Shown: one piece after another, positions 11,524 through 23,321 of the stretch
How the letters are laid out: every line of letters begins with the position of its first letter
How positions within the stretch are numbered: the stretch's first letter is position 1
NCBI GenBank assembly: GCA_030998015.1
Contig: JARWMV010000054.1
Span: forward strand, 37,563-101,562
Direction of reading: 5' to 3'
Origin: Ceratorhiza oryzae-sativae
Lineage: Eukaryota > Basidiomycota > Agaricomycetes > Cantharellales > Ceratobasidiaceae
Length of the DNA: 64,000 nt
Made by a program: the position numbers and the translations under genes
The notes under the pieces: model-generated
Databases searched by the model: none
Told to the model about the DNA's origin: nothing
What the model saw: only the letters and a program-made list of their open reading frames with translations

Positions 11524-11707
11524 TCTCATGCAGGGAGGTTTCTTGTGGCTAAGATACAAATTGTACTTAGCTCAACTACAAAGGTAGAGAACTAAGGAAG
11601 AAGAAAAGGGGGTTTCCTGCAAACTTGTGCATGATATCAGAGAGAGGGTGATAGGAAACAGAAACAAATATGCGCATACATACACACATATGATTGTAAA
11701 TTCAACA
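11524..11707 (-). repeat. 5' LTR of copia-2
   Basis: 184 bp, same termini as the 3' LTR (TGTTGAATTT...GCATGAGA on the minus strand). It differs by lack of an internal ~53 bp block, by one transversion, and by about six transitions. At each transition the 3' LTR has CG and this copy has TG or CA. Confidence 0.85.
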
Positions 11708-12189
11708 TTTAGTGGTGAACCAGGAGTAGAACAAGACAATGACTCACATGTATACCAGGTTGTCGTAGTAAGTCGATTCATCAGTCACTGGAACAGTCTG
11801 TTGCTAGTGAGTTGAGATAGAATTGACGTCAGACAATCTTCTACCTTGTCAATTAGTTGTCTGGTATATGACGTATTGAGAGGAGGAGTCAGCTTTCCGG
11901 ATCGTGGCAATCTACCCAAGCACTGGCAATGATTTTGATATTTTTCTGGAATTAGTCGGTTCCTGGATAATCACGTCAACGACGTACGTTTACAGCATCA
12001 ATCCATGATTTACGTTGTCCTTGAGAGAGCGCTCGCCATTTCTTGCGAGTTTCTAGCGAAGAGCAGGCCTTCTGGGGCTGTGTGGCAATGGTAGAATCGA
12101 ACGCTAAAACAATGAGAAATATGAGGTATTTCATTTTTGGTGGGGACTGAAATGACACTTGGGTGTCGACCGTTATTCCAGGTAGTTGG

Positions 12190-12198
12190 CTTTATAAG
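12190..12198 (-). promoter_or_regulatory. TATA-like element of tyrosinase A
   Basis: CTTATAAAG on the minus strand, about 56-64 bases upstream of the tyrosinase A start codon. The rest of the 630 bp between the two tyrosinase genes (12135-12766) shows no coding sequence. Confidence 0.4.
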
Positions 12199-12766
12199 TG
12201 TGATTGTGTCATCCTCACCTCTGGGTTGCAAATCGAACCATGGAAAAATATTGCCACTCCAAGAATCACAAGCGTGGCTGCCGATTGGGTTCATGCATTT
12301 CATACTTTCGACGCATTGGCACCAACGGAGCATTGTGGGAAACCAAGGCACACGGGAAAATACGATGTGTGGCAATTTTACTTTCAGGCACGTCTAGTCA
12401 GGCCGTCGTGTCTGACAAACACTCACCCGCTCAGTTTCCTTTTCCGCATATCCTCTTGACACTATCACAAATCAATCTAGCTCTCGATGTGTTTCTTGGT
12501 GCGCAGAATTACCACCACCTCCAAAGTATCGAAACAACGGAGTGCAGACATTGGAATTACAGCAGCTTAATCGAACGTGCGCATATACACGTGGGCGGTT
12601 TGTTCAAATCGCTATGGCCGGATATATGGAACAGCGATACACACAAATCACCTGTTTTATATTCCACTGGCCGAGATTCTGTAGACAAAATTAGGTAAAT
12701 AGAAGAAAATGGCAGCACGAATACCGATAGCACCACATCTCAAAGCGTTAGTCTTTTGACAGAGTT

Positions 12767-14687
12767 TTATGCGTAGACATAGCACAGAGGCCAACTGCGA
12801 GTATCCAGTACATCTCCAATGCTATAGGAATCATACATGCCTGCGACGCGTGTCAACCCACTTCTGCGACTGTCAAATAAATTCGATGATACTTACCAGC
12901 AGTTGGTATCATGTCCGTCTTATTGAGCCACGGAGGTTGACCGTTAGGAAACTCGGCCACCGCAGAGATGTTCTGTGCCAGGAACCTTTAGCTGTTGAGC
13001 AAGAGCCGAATTTCAATATTCACCTGAACGGAGCCACCGCGGAAGGCTTGCTTGTTGCGTGGATTCTTTTCCTGCCACAGCCACCAGAGACGATCAATGT
13101 TCTGTCATCATCCCCGTAAGCTACTATCAGGCAGTATAAGGTTTGCTACTGACACCATGATGCATATGGAACATCGGCTGAGCGATAATGCAGTTCGTCA
13201 ACCGTCATGATCAAAGACCCAGCCGAAAAAACTCACTTCGTTTGCTGAGAATGTCGGCGCGCCCTCGACCGGGCATACTGTGGTATTGGAAGATCCCTTG
13301 GGGCAAAGCCCCGCTAGGTCGCTAAACCGTGAAATCAGTACTATGAGCTATGTAACGCCGAGAATATGCGCTGACCCTCCTACAATCAAATGGACGGCGC
13401 CATGCATCCCTATAAAGCCCTCCATGTATGCTTGGAATGCCGTAAAGTTTCCAGTCTCAATATTGAGTAGTTTTTTGACTTCTTGCGGAGTAAAGGTCGA
13501 GACTGCAGAAACATTGGAAATCCCAAGAAACCCAGGGTACGGCCGATATTGGCGACGGAGCTTGTGTGATCTTCAGAGGAAACGGTTAAGTCAAGTGACT
13601 TTGATGATTCGCCCCAGTGTAACGCACATGGGGTAAGCAAAAGTTAGATCCAGCCCACCAGTTTTCACGGTAAAGTCACTGTCGAGTATCATTATTAGAA
13701 AACGACCAGGTCCCTGAGAGGGTCTCCGATTGCCTACTCTTTTGGATCGCCAAATCCTCCAAGTCCTGCAACTCGATCCGTGTCCCACATCCTGCTGTTT
13801 TCGAAGTCCTGAGTGTCTGTAAAGATGCTTGGTCACTATTTGACTATCGGACTCGACAGTTTAGTTGAGACTGACCTTTCTCCCATGCTATGGATTGGCG
13901 AGAGAACAGTGATAAATCCGGGCGTCACAGTTGTAAAGATTAAACTACTCACCCCAATCTACAGGAGAAGATTTAGCGGCAACAAAGTTTGACATGGCTA
14001 AAACACTCACATGGCGCAACGCCCTTGTAGCCACATTGTTTACGTAGGGCATTCGTCCACTGGTGCACGTAGAGACTAGTCAAACCCGAGGTTAGGCTAC
14101 ATCATTTGAACGCGATAGGTCTGTGTCCACTGACCGGTGCCATGGAAGGAAAAGACCGGTAAAGTGGATGATGGCTTTGTGAAATTTATCAGCGCTTCGT
14201 GAAATCGATGGTGATTGATGATACCTACGGTTGAGATTCATGTGCCTACCGGATTGATGATCAGCACCGACTCGTGACACCCGGGATAGAAAAACACCTA
14301 CACATATACGAGGTCATCGTAATAGGTTGAATTTTCGTTCACTGGGGCAATCTGAGAGATATCATCAACTGAACATCGAATGAATCACTGAGAGTGAGGA
14401 ACATACTATATCAAACGGCGAGCCCGTTTCCGAAGTATTAAGAGGAGGATTCAGCTTTCCGGACCTCGGAACTTTGTTTAGACACTGGAGGACCTTAGCA
14501 TCTCCTAGTCCTCGCTGGCTTTACAGAGATGACTTACATTGACGGCGTCGATCCAGGCTTTGCGCTGTGCCCGGGACAAAGCACGCCATTCTTTGCGAAC
14601 TTCTAAGGAAGAGCAAGCCTTCGGAGGTTGGGTGCTTGCGACGACGGCAGTTAGCACTGAGATGACGAGACAGACAAATGGATTCAT
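12767..14687 (-). CDS. secreted tyrosinase B (type-3 copper oxidase), intact
   Basis: Oxidises phenols to quinones for melanin or defence chemistry. Start ATG at 14685-14687 (signal peptide MNPFVCLVISVLTAVVAS), stop TAA at 12767-12769, with about eleven short GT-AG introns that all join in phase. N-terminal block CSSLEVRKEWRALSRAQ; copper A: VYVHMNLN...HFTGLFLPWHR (three His, H-x8-H for the last two); then VHQWTNALRKQCGYKG, PYWAWEKD, GGFGDP, TVKTGGLDL; copper B: GMHGAVHLIVGG (HxxxH) and PMFHMHH followed by NIDRLWWLWQEK; C-terminus SIGDVLDTRSWPLCYVY. All six copper ligands are present. The central motif is PYWAW where PYWDW is more usual. No long C-terminal maturation extension is seen. Paralogue of the pseudogene downstream. 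Confidence 0.88.
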
Positions 14688-16906
14688 TGTGAGCCTTCAA
14701 ACAATAATTCCCAGTTCGAGTGAGAACGTTGGACAGGAGTGGGTGACTTAAATACAAATGGATAGCACCCCATTCTGCAAGGCCACACTGTTGAGGAAAT
14801 ATTGCCACACGTGAATGAAATGCCTCGCTGAGTTGGTTCTCTCGGCGATGGCCCACCGGGAACGGCGAGCATCGCCCATGCAATAAACGGTAGCTGGAGC
14901 TGTTATGGCGGAGAAGAAGCGCAATAGACTTTCCCCAGTAAAGAAGCAAGATGGAAGCCAACCAGGGGCGGCGCTCATTTCCCCACGCTTCCGTGCCACT
15001 GGGTTTATGCCGTGATCGCTGCCAAGCTATCCAAGTCGCCCAAAGCCAAGAACTTGAAGTCTGCTACCTAATCTATGTCGGGGAATGGTCGGAAGTAGGC
15101 GGGGTGAACACCCCGAGACAACGAAGCTAGTCTCAAATGGTTCCTACCGATTTCCGATTTTGATCCCTGCCGGAGAGCTACGAACTGAGAAGCAGAGAAG
15201 GCGGGACCAGTAGGGGTGCGAGTATGTATTGGGGCATCGCGTAGCTTTCCAAAAGAATCTGAATACGATCGATATGCCGGATATGATTGCCCGTGAGTGC
15301 GAGGCGAGCGGCATCAATGTACAAGGTTATCCGTGGTGTGCGGCTAAGCTTATTGCCTGGATGTGGGGCTTCTGTTTCCTGACCCAGCCTAGATCGCCAC
15401 ATGGCGGGCGCTTGGGGCAGCAGCACAGCCTCACATGCTAGATCCATCGCCCCCACCCTGCACAATGATCCTCGGGCGAAGGCTGCGGCTCTTCTTGTCA
15501 TATAAATTGTCTTCCCGGAGTATCTGTTCCTCCGGCTCAAGGTTCTCCGCCGTTGGCCCCTGCTTTCAGAAGCCAAGCCAACAACAAAAGTTGGATTCTC
15601 GTTGGATCAATGCCTCTGGTTCTTCCCTCTCCATATGGTCAGACCTCGATCCACATACCCGACGAAATGACTTGTCAGATTAACATGACAACCACTTGTC
15701 GCACTTGCTCGCTGTTGACGGTATTGCTTGACACAAACTATATCATAAACTCGCGTTCTCGCTACACTCTACCGATTATTTCGTTCAGTACCACGTAACC
15801 TTATTATCATTCGGCCGTATGAATTAAGGGATGCCATGCCTTGGTATCATATGTGTTACCTACATTTTTTAGGTGTCGGGCCAAATCGAACTGTTAATTA
15901 AATTCTCCATGCATCCACCCCAATTCCACCATTTCATTTGACAGCGCAGGGCTTAGCAAATTTAATCGAGAGCAGCGGGAATCCCACACACAAATCCATA
16001 GCGCGGGCACCAATTACACCGATCCAAATGGCGGGCTCTTTCGGAACGCTCAAAAGTATAGAAAGGTTAATTCACTCTACGTGCGCAACCGCCCTAAAGA
16101 GCCCAATTGCAGAGTTGGATAAATGGTACGCTCTGCGCACAACTCCTGGCCCATGCTGTGAGGTGGGCACAGTCTCTCCTTGTCTAGGAACCGCACAAGT
16201 CCTCACGAATTCTTGCTAGATATTTACCCGAGTAAGGAATACAAATGGAATCTAGGATGCCAGCACCGAGCTACAGTAAACCGAAACGTATATATTTTAA
16301 ATTTCTAATTTTACTCAAGCGCACCTTGAGCGATCCAAGCATTGCTTTAGAACCATACTCAAGTCGAGGTGATATTATTCTTTTGGACATCTCTCCTACT
16401 ATCCTCCGCTCATCACTCATAAAACGCGTACTCCCATCCAGGTTCGAAATAGAATGTGAACAGAAGGAATCCATAATTTGTCGGGGAGTGATAATCCAAA
16501 CTGTGTGCAGTTGGTTACTATCTGGTAAGAATAATTCATCTGTACAATGCAGGCGTTTTTATACAACATGTCAGCTTGGGTGATCTCGGTCATAATTGGG
16601 TCCTGAGCCTGACCCACGCCTTCCGATCGATCTGAGGCTTCGGGGTGGATTACGTATCGACTCTGCTTCAAATTTGTGACCATTTCATTGATGCCCAGGT
16701 TTCTCTCGTCGCATCCGATTGCTTTGCCCACTGGTTTCGGTCAGTCCACCGCTGCTGATGCCGTGATTTCAGGTGCTCATAAATTGCGGTTAGGGGAATC
16801 TTCCTCATCAGGGAGCTCATCGTGACTTCTTTGATGCAAGGCAGCCTGAGCCCCGTGTTGTGATTTTTCTCTCGCCCACTCGAGTGTGTCTCCGGCAGCT
16901 TACAGC
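14688..16906. other. intergenic, 2.2 kb
   Basis: Contains the tyrosinase B promoter. Several open frames on both strands up to 146 codons overlap one another and show no recognisable domain or exon pattern. I see no RNA gene or repeat here. Confidence 0.4.
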
Positions 16907-18680
16907 ATGTTCGCAGGGCAGTTCTGCAACTCGGCACCGATATTAACATTGCTAGCCACACTAGCATACGGCCAATCGTTGATACAAAAGGTGGTCGACG
17001 ACACGTATATTTTCGACCTCATTCGGTTGGATGGCATTCAATATTCGCCTCAGTGGTACGCCGACGCGTACGATCCCCGCCGCAATCAAAGCACACTTCA
17101 CACCTCGATTACCGCGGCCTCCAATCTCGTCTATTTTTTTCAAGGTGCCCCTCGTGATGGGATGTCTGCTCCTTAGCTGATGCTGATGATGAGTGGATAG
17201 GTAGCGCCATACATTACTATGCTGACCGAGATGTTCCACATGGGCCAGCTCGAATTTACCTCGATAGTGACACAGACGGCATTGAAGTACTATCGAACGC
17301 CTCAACCCTTTTATACCAACAACTATTGTGGAGTGCAGCCAACCTAGGGCCGGGGGACCACCAGCTTGTTATCAGTCATGCCGGTGTAAATGGACAATAT
17401 ATAGGGCTAGATTATCTTTTGTGAGCGACTTGGATTGAACGTAACCTTTCATACCTCTGAAGATCGGCAGGATCGAGTCCGATCATGGGTTTATTCCACA
17501 GCTTGCGGGACCGTGAGTGAATTTTCGTCTTGAGAACGGCTGTCCCCGCGAATTGATGGTCGCTAGAGCTGCAGCTGTCGTTCCCCAAGAGGCTATTTTC
17601 GTTGACGACAATGATCCAAGACTCAGCTATTCGCTAGGCTGGGATCCCGTTTTGGTAGCCAAGACCTTTTCGCCCCAGTTTAGCACCACTAACTGTCGCC
17701 TGTAGCCATCGCAGACTCTTGTAACATATTTTAACAACACGATGCATCGGACAAAAACGCCGGGCGCTACTGTCACCCTCAAATTCAACGGCACTGCTGT
17801 TTGGTACTTTACCGACTTGCAGCTGGTGCACGGCAAGGTCAACGTCACTCTGGACGATAAGCAGAGCTGGGTTATATATGGAAATACTGGCCAACAGGTG
17901 AACATATTCTTAGCCCCGATGATCCAGGAAGTAAATTTGGCGCATCTTCCAGCTTCAGCAGAGAATGATTTGGAATGCTACGGACCTATCTTACGGCGAA
18001 CATAAAGTAGTCCTTACGCATTTCGATGAGGCCAGCACCTGGATGACGCTCGATTTCTTTAGGTATGCGTTTATTAGCGTCGCCAAATCGATTAGGCTAA
18101 TGGTCCTTTCAATACAGATATTTGCCTGGGTACGTGCTGTATCTGAATCAGCTTCGCGTATCTAATCCCGAAATGGCTGTTACAGAAATCCTCCACTGCC
18201 GACTTCACCAAGCCGAGTACCAATTGGAGCGGTTGCCGGTGCAACTGTTGGAGGTATAGCTCTGTTGGTTACAGCAGGGGTAATTTTATTATGGCTACGT
18301 CGCCGTCGCCTTGATCGCAAAGCAAAGTCATATTTCGAAAGCGGTAAATTTGCTTCGCCCCCTTTAATAAATCAAGCACCTGTGCCGGCATACGGCTATG
18401 TATCTCGCCCGTTTAATATGCAAGCAGTTGCCTCCACGGCTCAAGAGAACAACACACAAGGTCAGTGGCTTGTTCAAACTATATCAAAATTCTAGAGATA
18501 ACGCGTTCTGTAGGTTCCGGGTCTAGAAGAGTGGTGAAAGGCATCCCAGTGGATCGACCCCAAGAACAGGCGACACACTTCGGTCCTCCCACTTCGGTTG
18601 TGACCTCTGACAGCACGCAATCAACGCACTCGGATAGTTTGCAAGAAAGATATGATGATAGTCCTCCTGAATACTCGTAA
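16907..18680 (+). CDS. single-pass membrane protein with two lectin-like ectodomains and a PPEY tail
   Basis: Type I membrane protein. Signal peptide MFAGQFCNSAPILTLLATLA. The ectodomain has two similar halves: the first begins with VVDDTYIFDL and ends in GQYIGLDYLL; the second begins FVDDNDPRLSYSLGW and contains ATVTLKFNGTAVWYF and YGEHKVVLTHF, a beta-sandwich pattern common in basidiomycete membrane proteins. After LPTSPSRVP comes a transmembrane helix (AVAGATVGGIALLVTAGVIL), a basic stop-transfer LRRRRLDRK, and a Ser/Pro-rich cytosolic tail ending DDSPPEYS. PPxY is the usual ligand of WW domains in Rsp5/Nedd4 ubiquitin ligases. Exons checked in phase: 16907-17144, 17201-17420, 17471-17512, 17567 onward, with further GT-AG introns. 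Ligand and function are unknown. Confidence 0.75.
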
Positions 18681-19730
18681 AATTGGTGTTCACTGCTGGA
18701 TGTCACTCGTGGCTGTGCGCATGTAGTCATGTAATTTGTGCCGAAGTATTTACGCATAGTAATGGAAGTCTTATTGGAGAGCGAGTTTCCACCTAACCAC
18801 CATGTGTCCTGCCCGCTGACTCAGGTTTGACAACTATCCCTGGTCTCTTTTTAGCCCTTTTGTATAGTACTGTTATGGCGATAGTGCCCACATTGCGGAC
18901 CCTACTAACCCGAGACAGAAATCTCTTGCATGACTCCTAAAATATTCTGCCTTTACCAAGCCATTCCAGGCTCTAGATCCCTAAGGAGACCCAAAACGCT
19001 CATTCGTGATACCTGTCAGTAACTACGCAGCATATAAACTGGGATAAAAGCTAATCAAGAGATCAGAGAATGTGGTCGTCAATAACGCACACAACCGGTC
19101 TCCCTCGTGTATCTGAGCCACTCGGGTGTGTGGTAATTTGTGCATGTTTGCCACACATCCGAGAAGGTTGACGAATTATCACTCGGCCTCGAGTCTCGAT
19201 GTCACCTTCGTGATTCTCGTGCTCAACCGCTTGGCCTGTTGTCCTTGCAATGCGAGGTGGAGTCTGAGGATTCCAAAAAGGAAAATCAGAATGGGAAGCC
19301 TCACACTCACAAGAAACAACGGAATCGCGTTTTAGAGCAGACTTAGTATTCGAGATTGTGCATACAGCTATAGTTCACAGACCAGATGGCCATGTCTGCC
19401 TTGGCTGTGTGTAGTACCAGAATACTCTTTAAGCCCATGATCGAGTATAGACGGCTAGCCAGACATGGTCGTATGTTCAGGTCCCGATCGATGCCGGAGG
19501 TACTGGCGCTCACTCTGCTCACGGAAGAGAGATACCGGGCCGGTTGTCGCAAGCCCGATTGGTTCGACCTTGAGCCCGCAGACGATGGGCAAGTGGAGCC
19601 GATAACGGAGCGTCAGTACCGTCGACCTATTGCCATCCTGGGATTGATTGTGCCTGGAACGAGCGCTTGACGTCCTTGAATAATGCATATATATTCTAAG
19701 TGAGACCATATTCCTGGATCCATTGCTCCA
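18681..19730. other. intergenic, 1 kb
   Basis: No supported gene. Overlapping open frames at 19126-19670 on both strands lack recognisable motifs. Confidence 0.35.
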
Positions 19731-20155
19731 ATGAATTCTAGCACCCCGGATCCCGAATTGACTGCTGCTGTAGGTTCTCTGAAAGAAATTTCCGAGAAGT
19801 GCACCAGTTGGATGGGCCGATTCAAACAAAGGTTGGGGGTAATCGCCGACGAAGTTGGGGTTACCGACCAATTGTTGCTGCGACTCGCACAAAGCGTAGA
19901 ATTGCAGAGGTTTGGCTTGGCGGTGGTGAGCACGTTGCTACTGCTTAGCCGGATGCATTGGAACTAACAACACCTAGCACTGTACTCCTAGGGTTCATGA
20001 GGCTCGAGGTATGTATCAACCTGATAGGATTCGCCATTATGATCCAAAATCCGCATAGAGGGGCACGATTTCGTGCTCGAGTTCAGGTCATACCTGAGCA
20101 GGAGTCACCGACCGCGTCTAACAAATGTACGGCTGTACCTGCAAGCAAAGATTAA
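19731..20155 (+). CDS. small hypothetical protein
   Basis: An ATG-initiated frame (MNSSTPDPELTAAVGSLKEI...) encodes a predicted amphipathic helical segment through LAQSVELQRFGLAV. It can be joined by two GT-AG introns (19926-19975 and 20012-20057, approximate) to exons CTPRVHEAR and GARFRARVQVIPEQE, ending at 20155. No family was recognised. The plausible splice phases are the only support; it may not be a gene. Confidence 0.3.
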
Positions 20156-21054
20156 GAGTGCTCATGGGGTTTATCCGATTCTGTGCGCAACATATTCCCA
20201 TGGAATGATCACTAGCCTACTCATCCCTTTGCGTATAGCTCAAACCTAGTTAGGGGTGGTGTAACTACGACGCTAACGCAATTCAACCTGTTGGAAGACA
20301 CCATTTCATATTATGGATACGAAAAGGTATGATTCTATGTTTTTTGGGTTGCCTGCCAACTCGGCTTACACCGAAAGTAGGACAACTTGCACGTGAATGG
20401 AGGGTGAGTGACACCGTACTCTCTTGCCGTATCTGGGAGCTCGTTTAAGAAAAATCAAGGTACATACTCTATGGCGAAAAGGAGATATTGTGCATACCCA
20501 TCAAGACAATGCACCGCTGGCGTCAAGAGGCCCTTGATGGAGCCAAGACGAAGCGCAAAATAAGGAAATCGAGGTCAGGGACGCCATCTCTGTATGCACA
20601 GAACGTATACTTGACGGAGCAAGTGGAGAAATATTCGGAGAAATACGCGTTGGAAAGAATCCTGACGCGCAAGTGGAGAAGAGATTTTATGGACAGGCAC
20701 AGAAGGATGTATTACTGAAATAATGGGCGTGGCAAGGCTGATATATGTGTATTGATATTTGGAAGGTTGACGACAATTGGGTTATTTATATGATAGGGTA
20801 TCATACAGGCGCCAGGCCGATGAATTAAGAAACGAAAATCCGTGCCTTGTCGCGACCGATGGCATGGCTTACGGGCAAGGATGAGCATTGTGTTTCGGGT
20901 GTGGCTAAGCAGTGGCGGGTGTGGCCTGGAACCCTGACCACGTGATGGCGGGTGGGGGATTTGCCTCCGGCGAGGATCATCAAACCGACGCAGACCAGCA
21001 GGTGAGCGCGAGTCTCGCTCTGTCGGCTGGAGCTAACTCGATGGGCAGAACGCA
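20156..21054. other. intergenic with an unassigned Lys/Arg-rich frame
   Basis: A 76-codon frame at 20488-20718 (TMHRWRQEALDGAKTKRK...) is basic and helical and could be an exon, but no partner exon or domain was found. The region 20.75-21.05 kb should hold the promoter of the RGG-box gene. Confidence 0.3.
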
Positions 21055-23321
21055 ATGGCGACGACAGATTCGACACCGGGGACACCGACCGGGACCGCTT
21101 CAACGCTGCCGACGCAGCGGTATGTGCCAGGGGCACCTCCGCCCGTAGCCCCGACCAAGAGCCAGAAGAAGAAACAAAAGAGCAAGCTGAAAACGCTTGC
21201 GGCGTCTGCCCACGACGCCGCGCTCACGGATCATGCGCCCGACGCCGAGGACATCAAGGCGGGCAAGGTCGACCCGGCGCTGCTGGCTGGATCGGGCGCA
21301 GACACGGACGCCGAGGACACCAAGTCGGCGACTGCGTCTGTGGCTGCTCCAGTCGATCAAGAGAAGAGCATGGTGGTGGACGCGATTGCAAAGCGGCTCA
21401 AGACGTTGACCAAGAAGGCGGTGAGTCTCCGGTAGGTGCCCAACTCCTCCCGCTCATCCGAGTGCAGCAACGGGTCAAAGAGTACGACACGAGCTCCGAG
21501 CTCAACGACGACCAGAAGCAGGCGATACAGCATCTCCCGATCCTCGAGGGCCAGATCAAGGAGCTGGAGAGCGTCAAGAAGACGGTCGAGGCAAGCGACG
21601 GTCGTGTGCCTGGATACGTGTGGCTCGCTCATCCATCAGCAGGGACTCGAGATCAGCCAGGCCAAGATTCGCGCGCAGGAACGTGCCGAGCGGAACAAGG
21701 AGCATGACCGGCGCGTGGCCGAAGCGACCCATCAGGCCGAGGTGAGTTGCGGTCTGGCGCGAGTGCGGGGAACCTCACCCATCCGATATAGGCTGCCCTG
21801 CTACCCCGCATCACGTCGCTCGTCTCGTTCCTCGCCCTCCGTCAGCTCTTGTCCCACTCGACGCCCAGCGACCTATCCATCAGCGAACAGGAGCGCGACG
21901 TCGTAGCAGCCGTGGGGGATGCGCTGCTCGCTCATCCGCCCAAGGGGCACGTCGAGGAAATCGTCAGAGGCTTCTTGAGCGGATCAGGCAGCTGGGAGGA
22001 TGTCGAATGTGAGCTGATTTCGAATATCGTCCGTTTCGGATCCTGAGCAAAAGTGGAACTGTGCAGATTCTCGCCTTCTCGAAATCACTTCTCAATTCGC
22101 CGCCCCTCGCGCTCCCACTCCCATCCCCGATCCATCCATCCCTCTCGACCCAACCGAACCAGATATCGCTCCTGAGGAACCCGCCGAACCCACCGAACCT
22201 GCTGCTCCCGAACCAGAGACCGAGCCCGAGTTCATCCCCAATGACCTCGGCATGCCAGCTCCGACCACGACCGGCGGGTTCCACTTTATGCAAGAGTCCG
22301 AACTCGAAGCGCCAGCAGATATGACGGAGAGCCAAGAGTGGGTGGCGGTCCAGCCCACAGTCAACTCGGAAGACGTCGCGGTCGATGCGGAAGAGGTCCA
22401 GGCGGAAATCGGTGCTCCGGCCAACGATGCCCCGTCTGGTGAAGTGGCCGGAGGAGTCACTGGTGGTGGAGCCCCGCTGGACTGGGCCAATGAGGGTGAA
22501 GACGAGTTGCCAGATATCGGTGGGCTTCAGGGTGAGTGTGGGTCCATCATCAGTTGGAGGCCTTCCGGTTCTTTCGCTCTTCTCGGTTGACCCGATTGGC
22601 GTGAGCTAACACCCACATTCCTTGCAGCTACATTTGGAGGCTCTGGTTCTCAGACCCCCATCGCTCAACCCCCTGCTACCGTACAAACTACGGCTTCTGC
22701 AGGTGGCGGCCCTGCAACCGACGACGATGGTTTCACTGCGATTCAGAACCGACGCGGGCATAGCCAGCGTGGTTCATTTGCTGGAGAACGCGGATATCGT
22801 GGCCGTGGCCGCGGTCGCGGTGCATTTCGCGGCGGTGAAGGAGGCGGTTATAGGCAGCGCGATGGCGAGGGAGGAGGATACCGGCAGCGCGAGGGAGGAG
22901 AGGGCGGCGAGGGCGGAGAAGGCGGCGGGTACCGTGGACGGGGAGGCTACCGCGGTGGATATCGCGGTGGCGAGGGTGGAGAGGGAGGTGAAGGAGGTGA
23001 GGGTCGCGGACGGGGTGGATATCGCGGTGGAGGTGAGGGTGGAGGGCGTGGCCGTGGATACAGCGGTGGATGGTCCCAAGGCGAGGGTCGGGGTGGGCGA
23101 GGCGGACGTGGAGAGTACCGCGGTGGAGGTGAGAGGCGAGGAAGTGGTGAGTCAACTCACGCAAGACGAGCCCCATGGCCCAACTTAATATCTGGTTCAT
23201 AACAGGTTACAGAGGCCGTGGTGGTACGCCTGGAGGGCTACACCGACTGCCGAGAGTACAGCTCAGCCATGACCTCACCCCGAGTGTGTGGACCACTGGC
23301 CCGAAGGACACAGTCATGTGA
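21055..23321 (+). CDS. RGG-box RNA-binding protein, Caprin-like architecture
   Basis: 634 residues from seven exons: 21055-21420, 21468-21590, 21643-21741, 21792-22008, 22067-22531, 22628-23146, 23206-23321; all phases agree. N-terminus: Pro/Thr-rich, then a basic KSQKKKQKSKLK patch. Middle: Glu/Lys-rich helical segments (RVKEYDTSSELNDDQKQA; AKIRAQERAERNKEHDRR) likely to form a coiled coil, followed by a helical region (LPRITSLVSFLALRQLL) and a Pro/Glu-rich linker. C-terminus: DDDGFTAIQNRRG, then over 120 residues of RGG/RGYRGG repeats, the arginine-methylated RNA-binding type. A coiled coil followed by an RGG tail resembles Caprin-type translational regulators; homology is inference. Intron 2 appears to be GC-AG (AG/GCAAGC). 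Composition is GC-rich compared with its surroundings. Probably cytoplasmic. Confidence 0.75.

Larger units (their letters stand above)
6684..11707 (-). mobile_element. full-length Ty1/copia element (copia-2), defective
   Basis: The element is bounded by a 5 bp target duplication TTTAG (6679-6683 and 11708-11712). It has both LTRs, a tRNA half-molecule primer site, gag, zinc knuckle and protease, integrase, reverse transcriptase and RNase H in copia order, read on the minus strand. It lies in sense orientation inside an intron of tyrosinase A. Several in-frame stops (before the FGHLNYEY block, after PKKCLDG, and before WGFDYTCG near 8.35 kb) and changes of catalytic residues make it non-autonomous. 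A 201 bp MITE lies between integrase and RT. Solo LTRs of the same family occur at 38643 and 55689. Confidence 0.9.
5196..12134 (-). pseudogene. tyrosinase A pseudogene, split by a copia element in an intron
   Basis: Type-3 copper oxidase family (phenol to quinone). Start ATG at 12132-12134 with signal peptide MKYLIFLIVLAFDS; stop TAA at 5196-5198. Exons upstream of the insertion end at YYDNLVY; exons after it resume at HMNLN (6.65 kb). Copper-A ligands HMN, IHSTGLFLPWHR and copper-B ligands MHTGIHA and MFHLHH are still present. Three lesions are visible against the tandem copy at 12.8-14.7 kb: a TGG to TAG nonsense after VDRIW; the donor following FHLHHA changed from GTCAGT to ATCAGT; and a one-base deletion in the GQPP-WLNKT block near 5.36 kb. 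The copia insertion lies within an intron and interrupts no codon. The C-terminal block SIGDMMDTRQWPLCYVY survives. Confidence 0.85.

Noticed and set aside
14521..14961. 146-codon open frame overlapping the tyrosinase B start
   Set aside because: Different frame from the signal-peptide exon, with no motif; a shadow frame.
22622..23200. Long open frames overlapping the RGG-box exon in other frames
   Set aside because: Shadow frames of the GC-rich repeated RGG codons; the true frame joins in phase with flanking exons.
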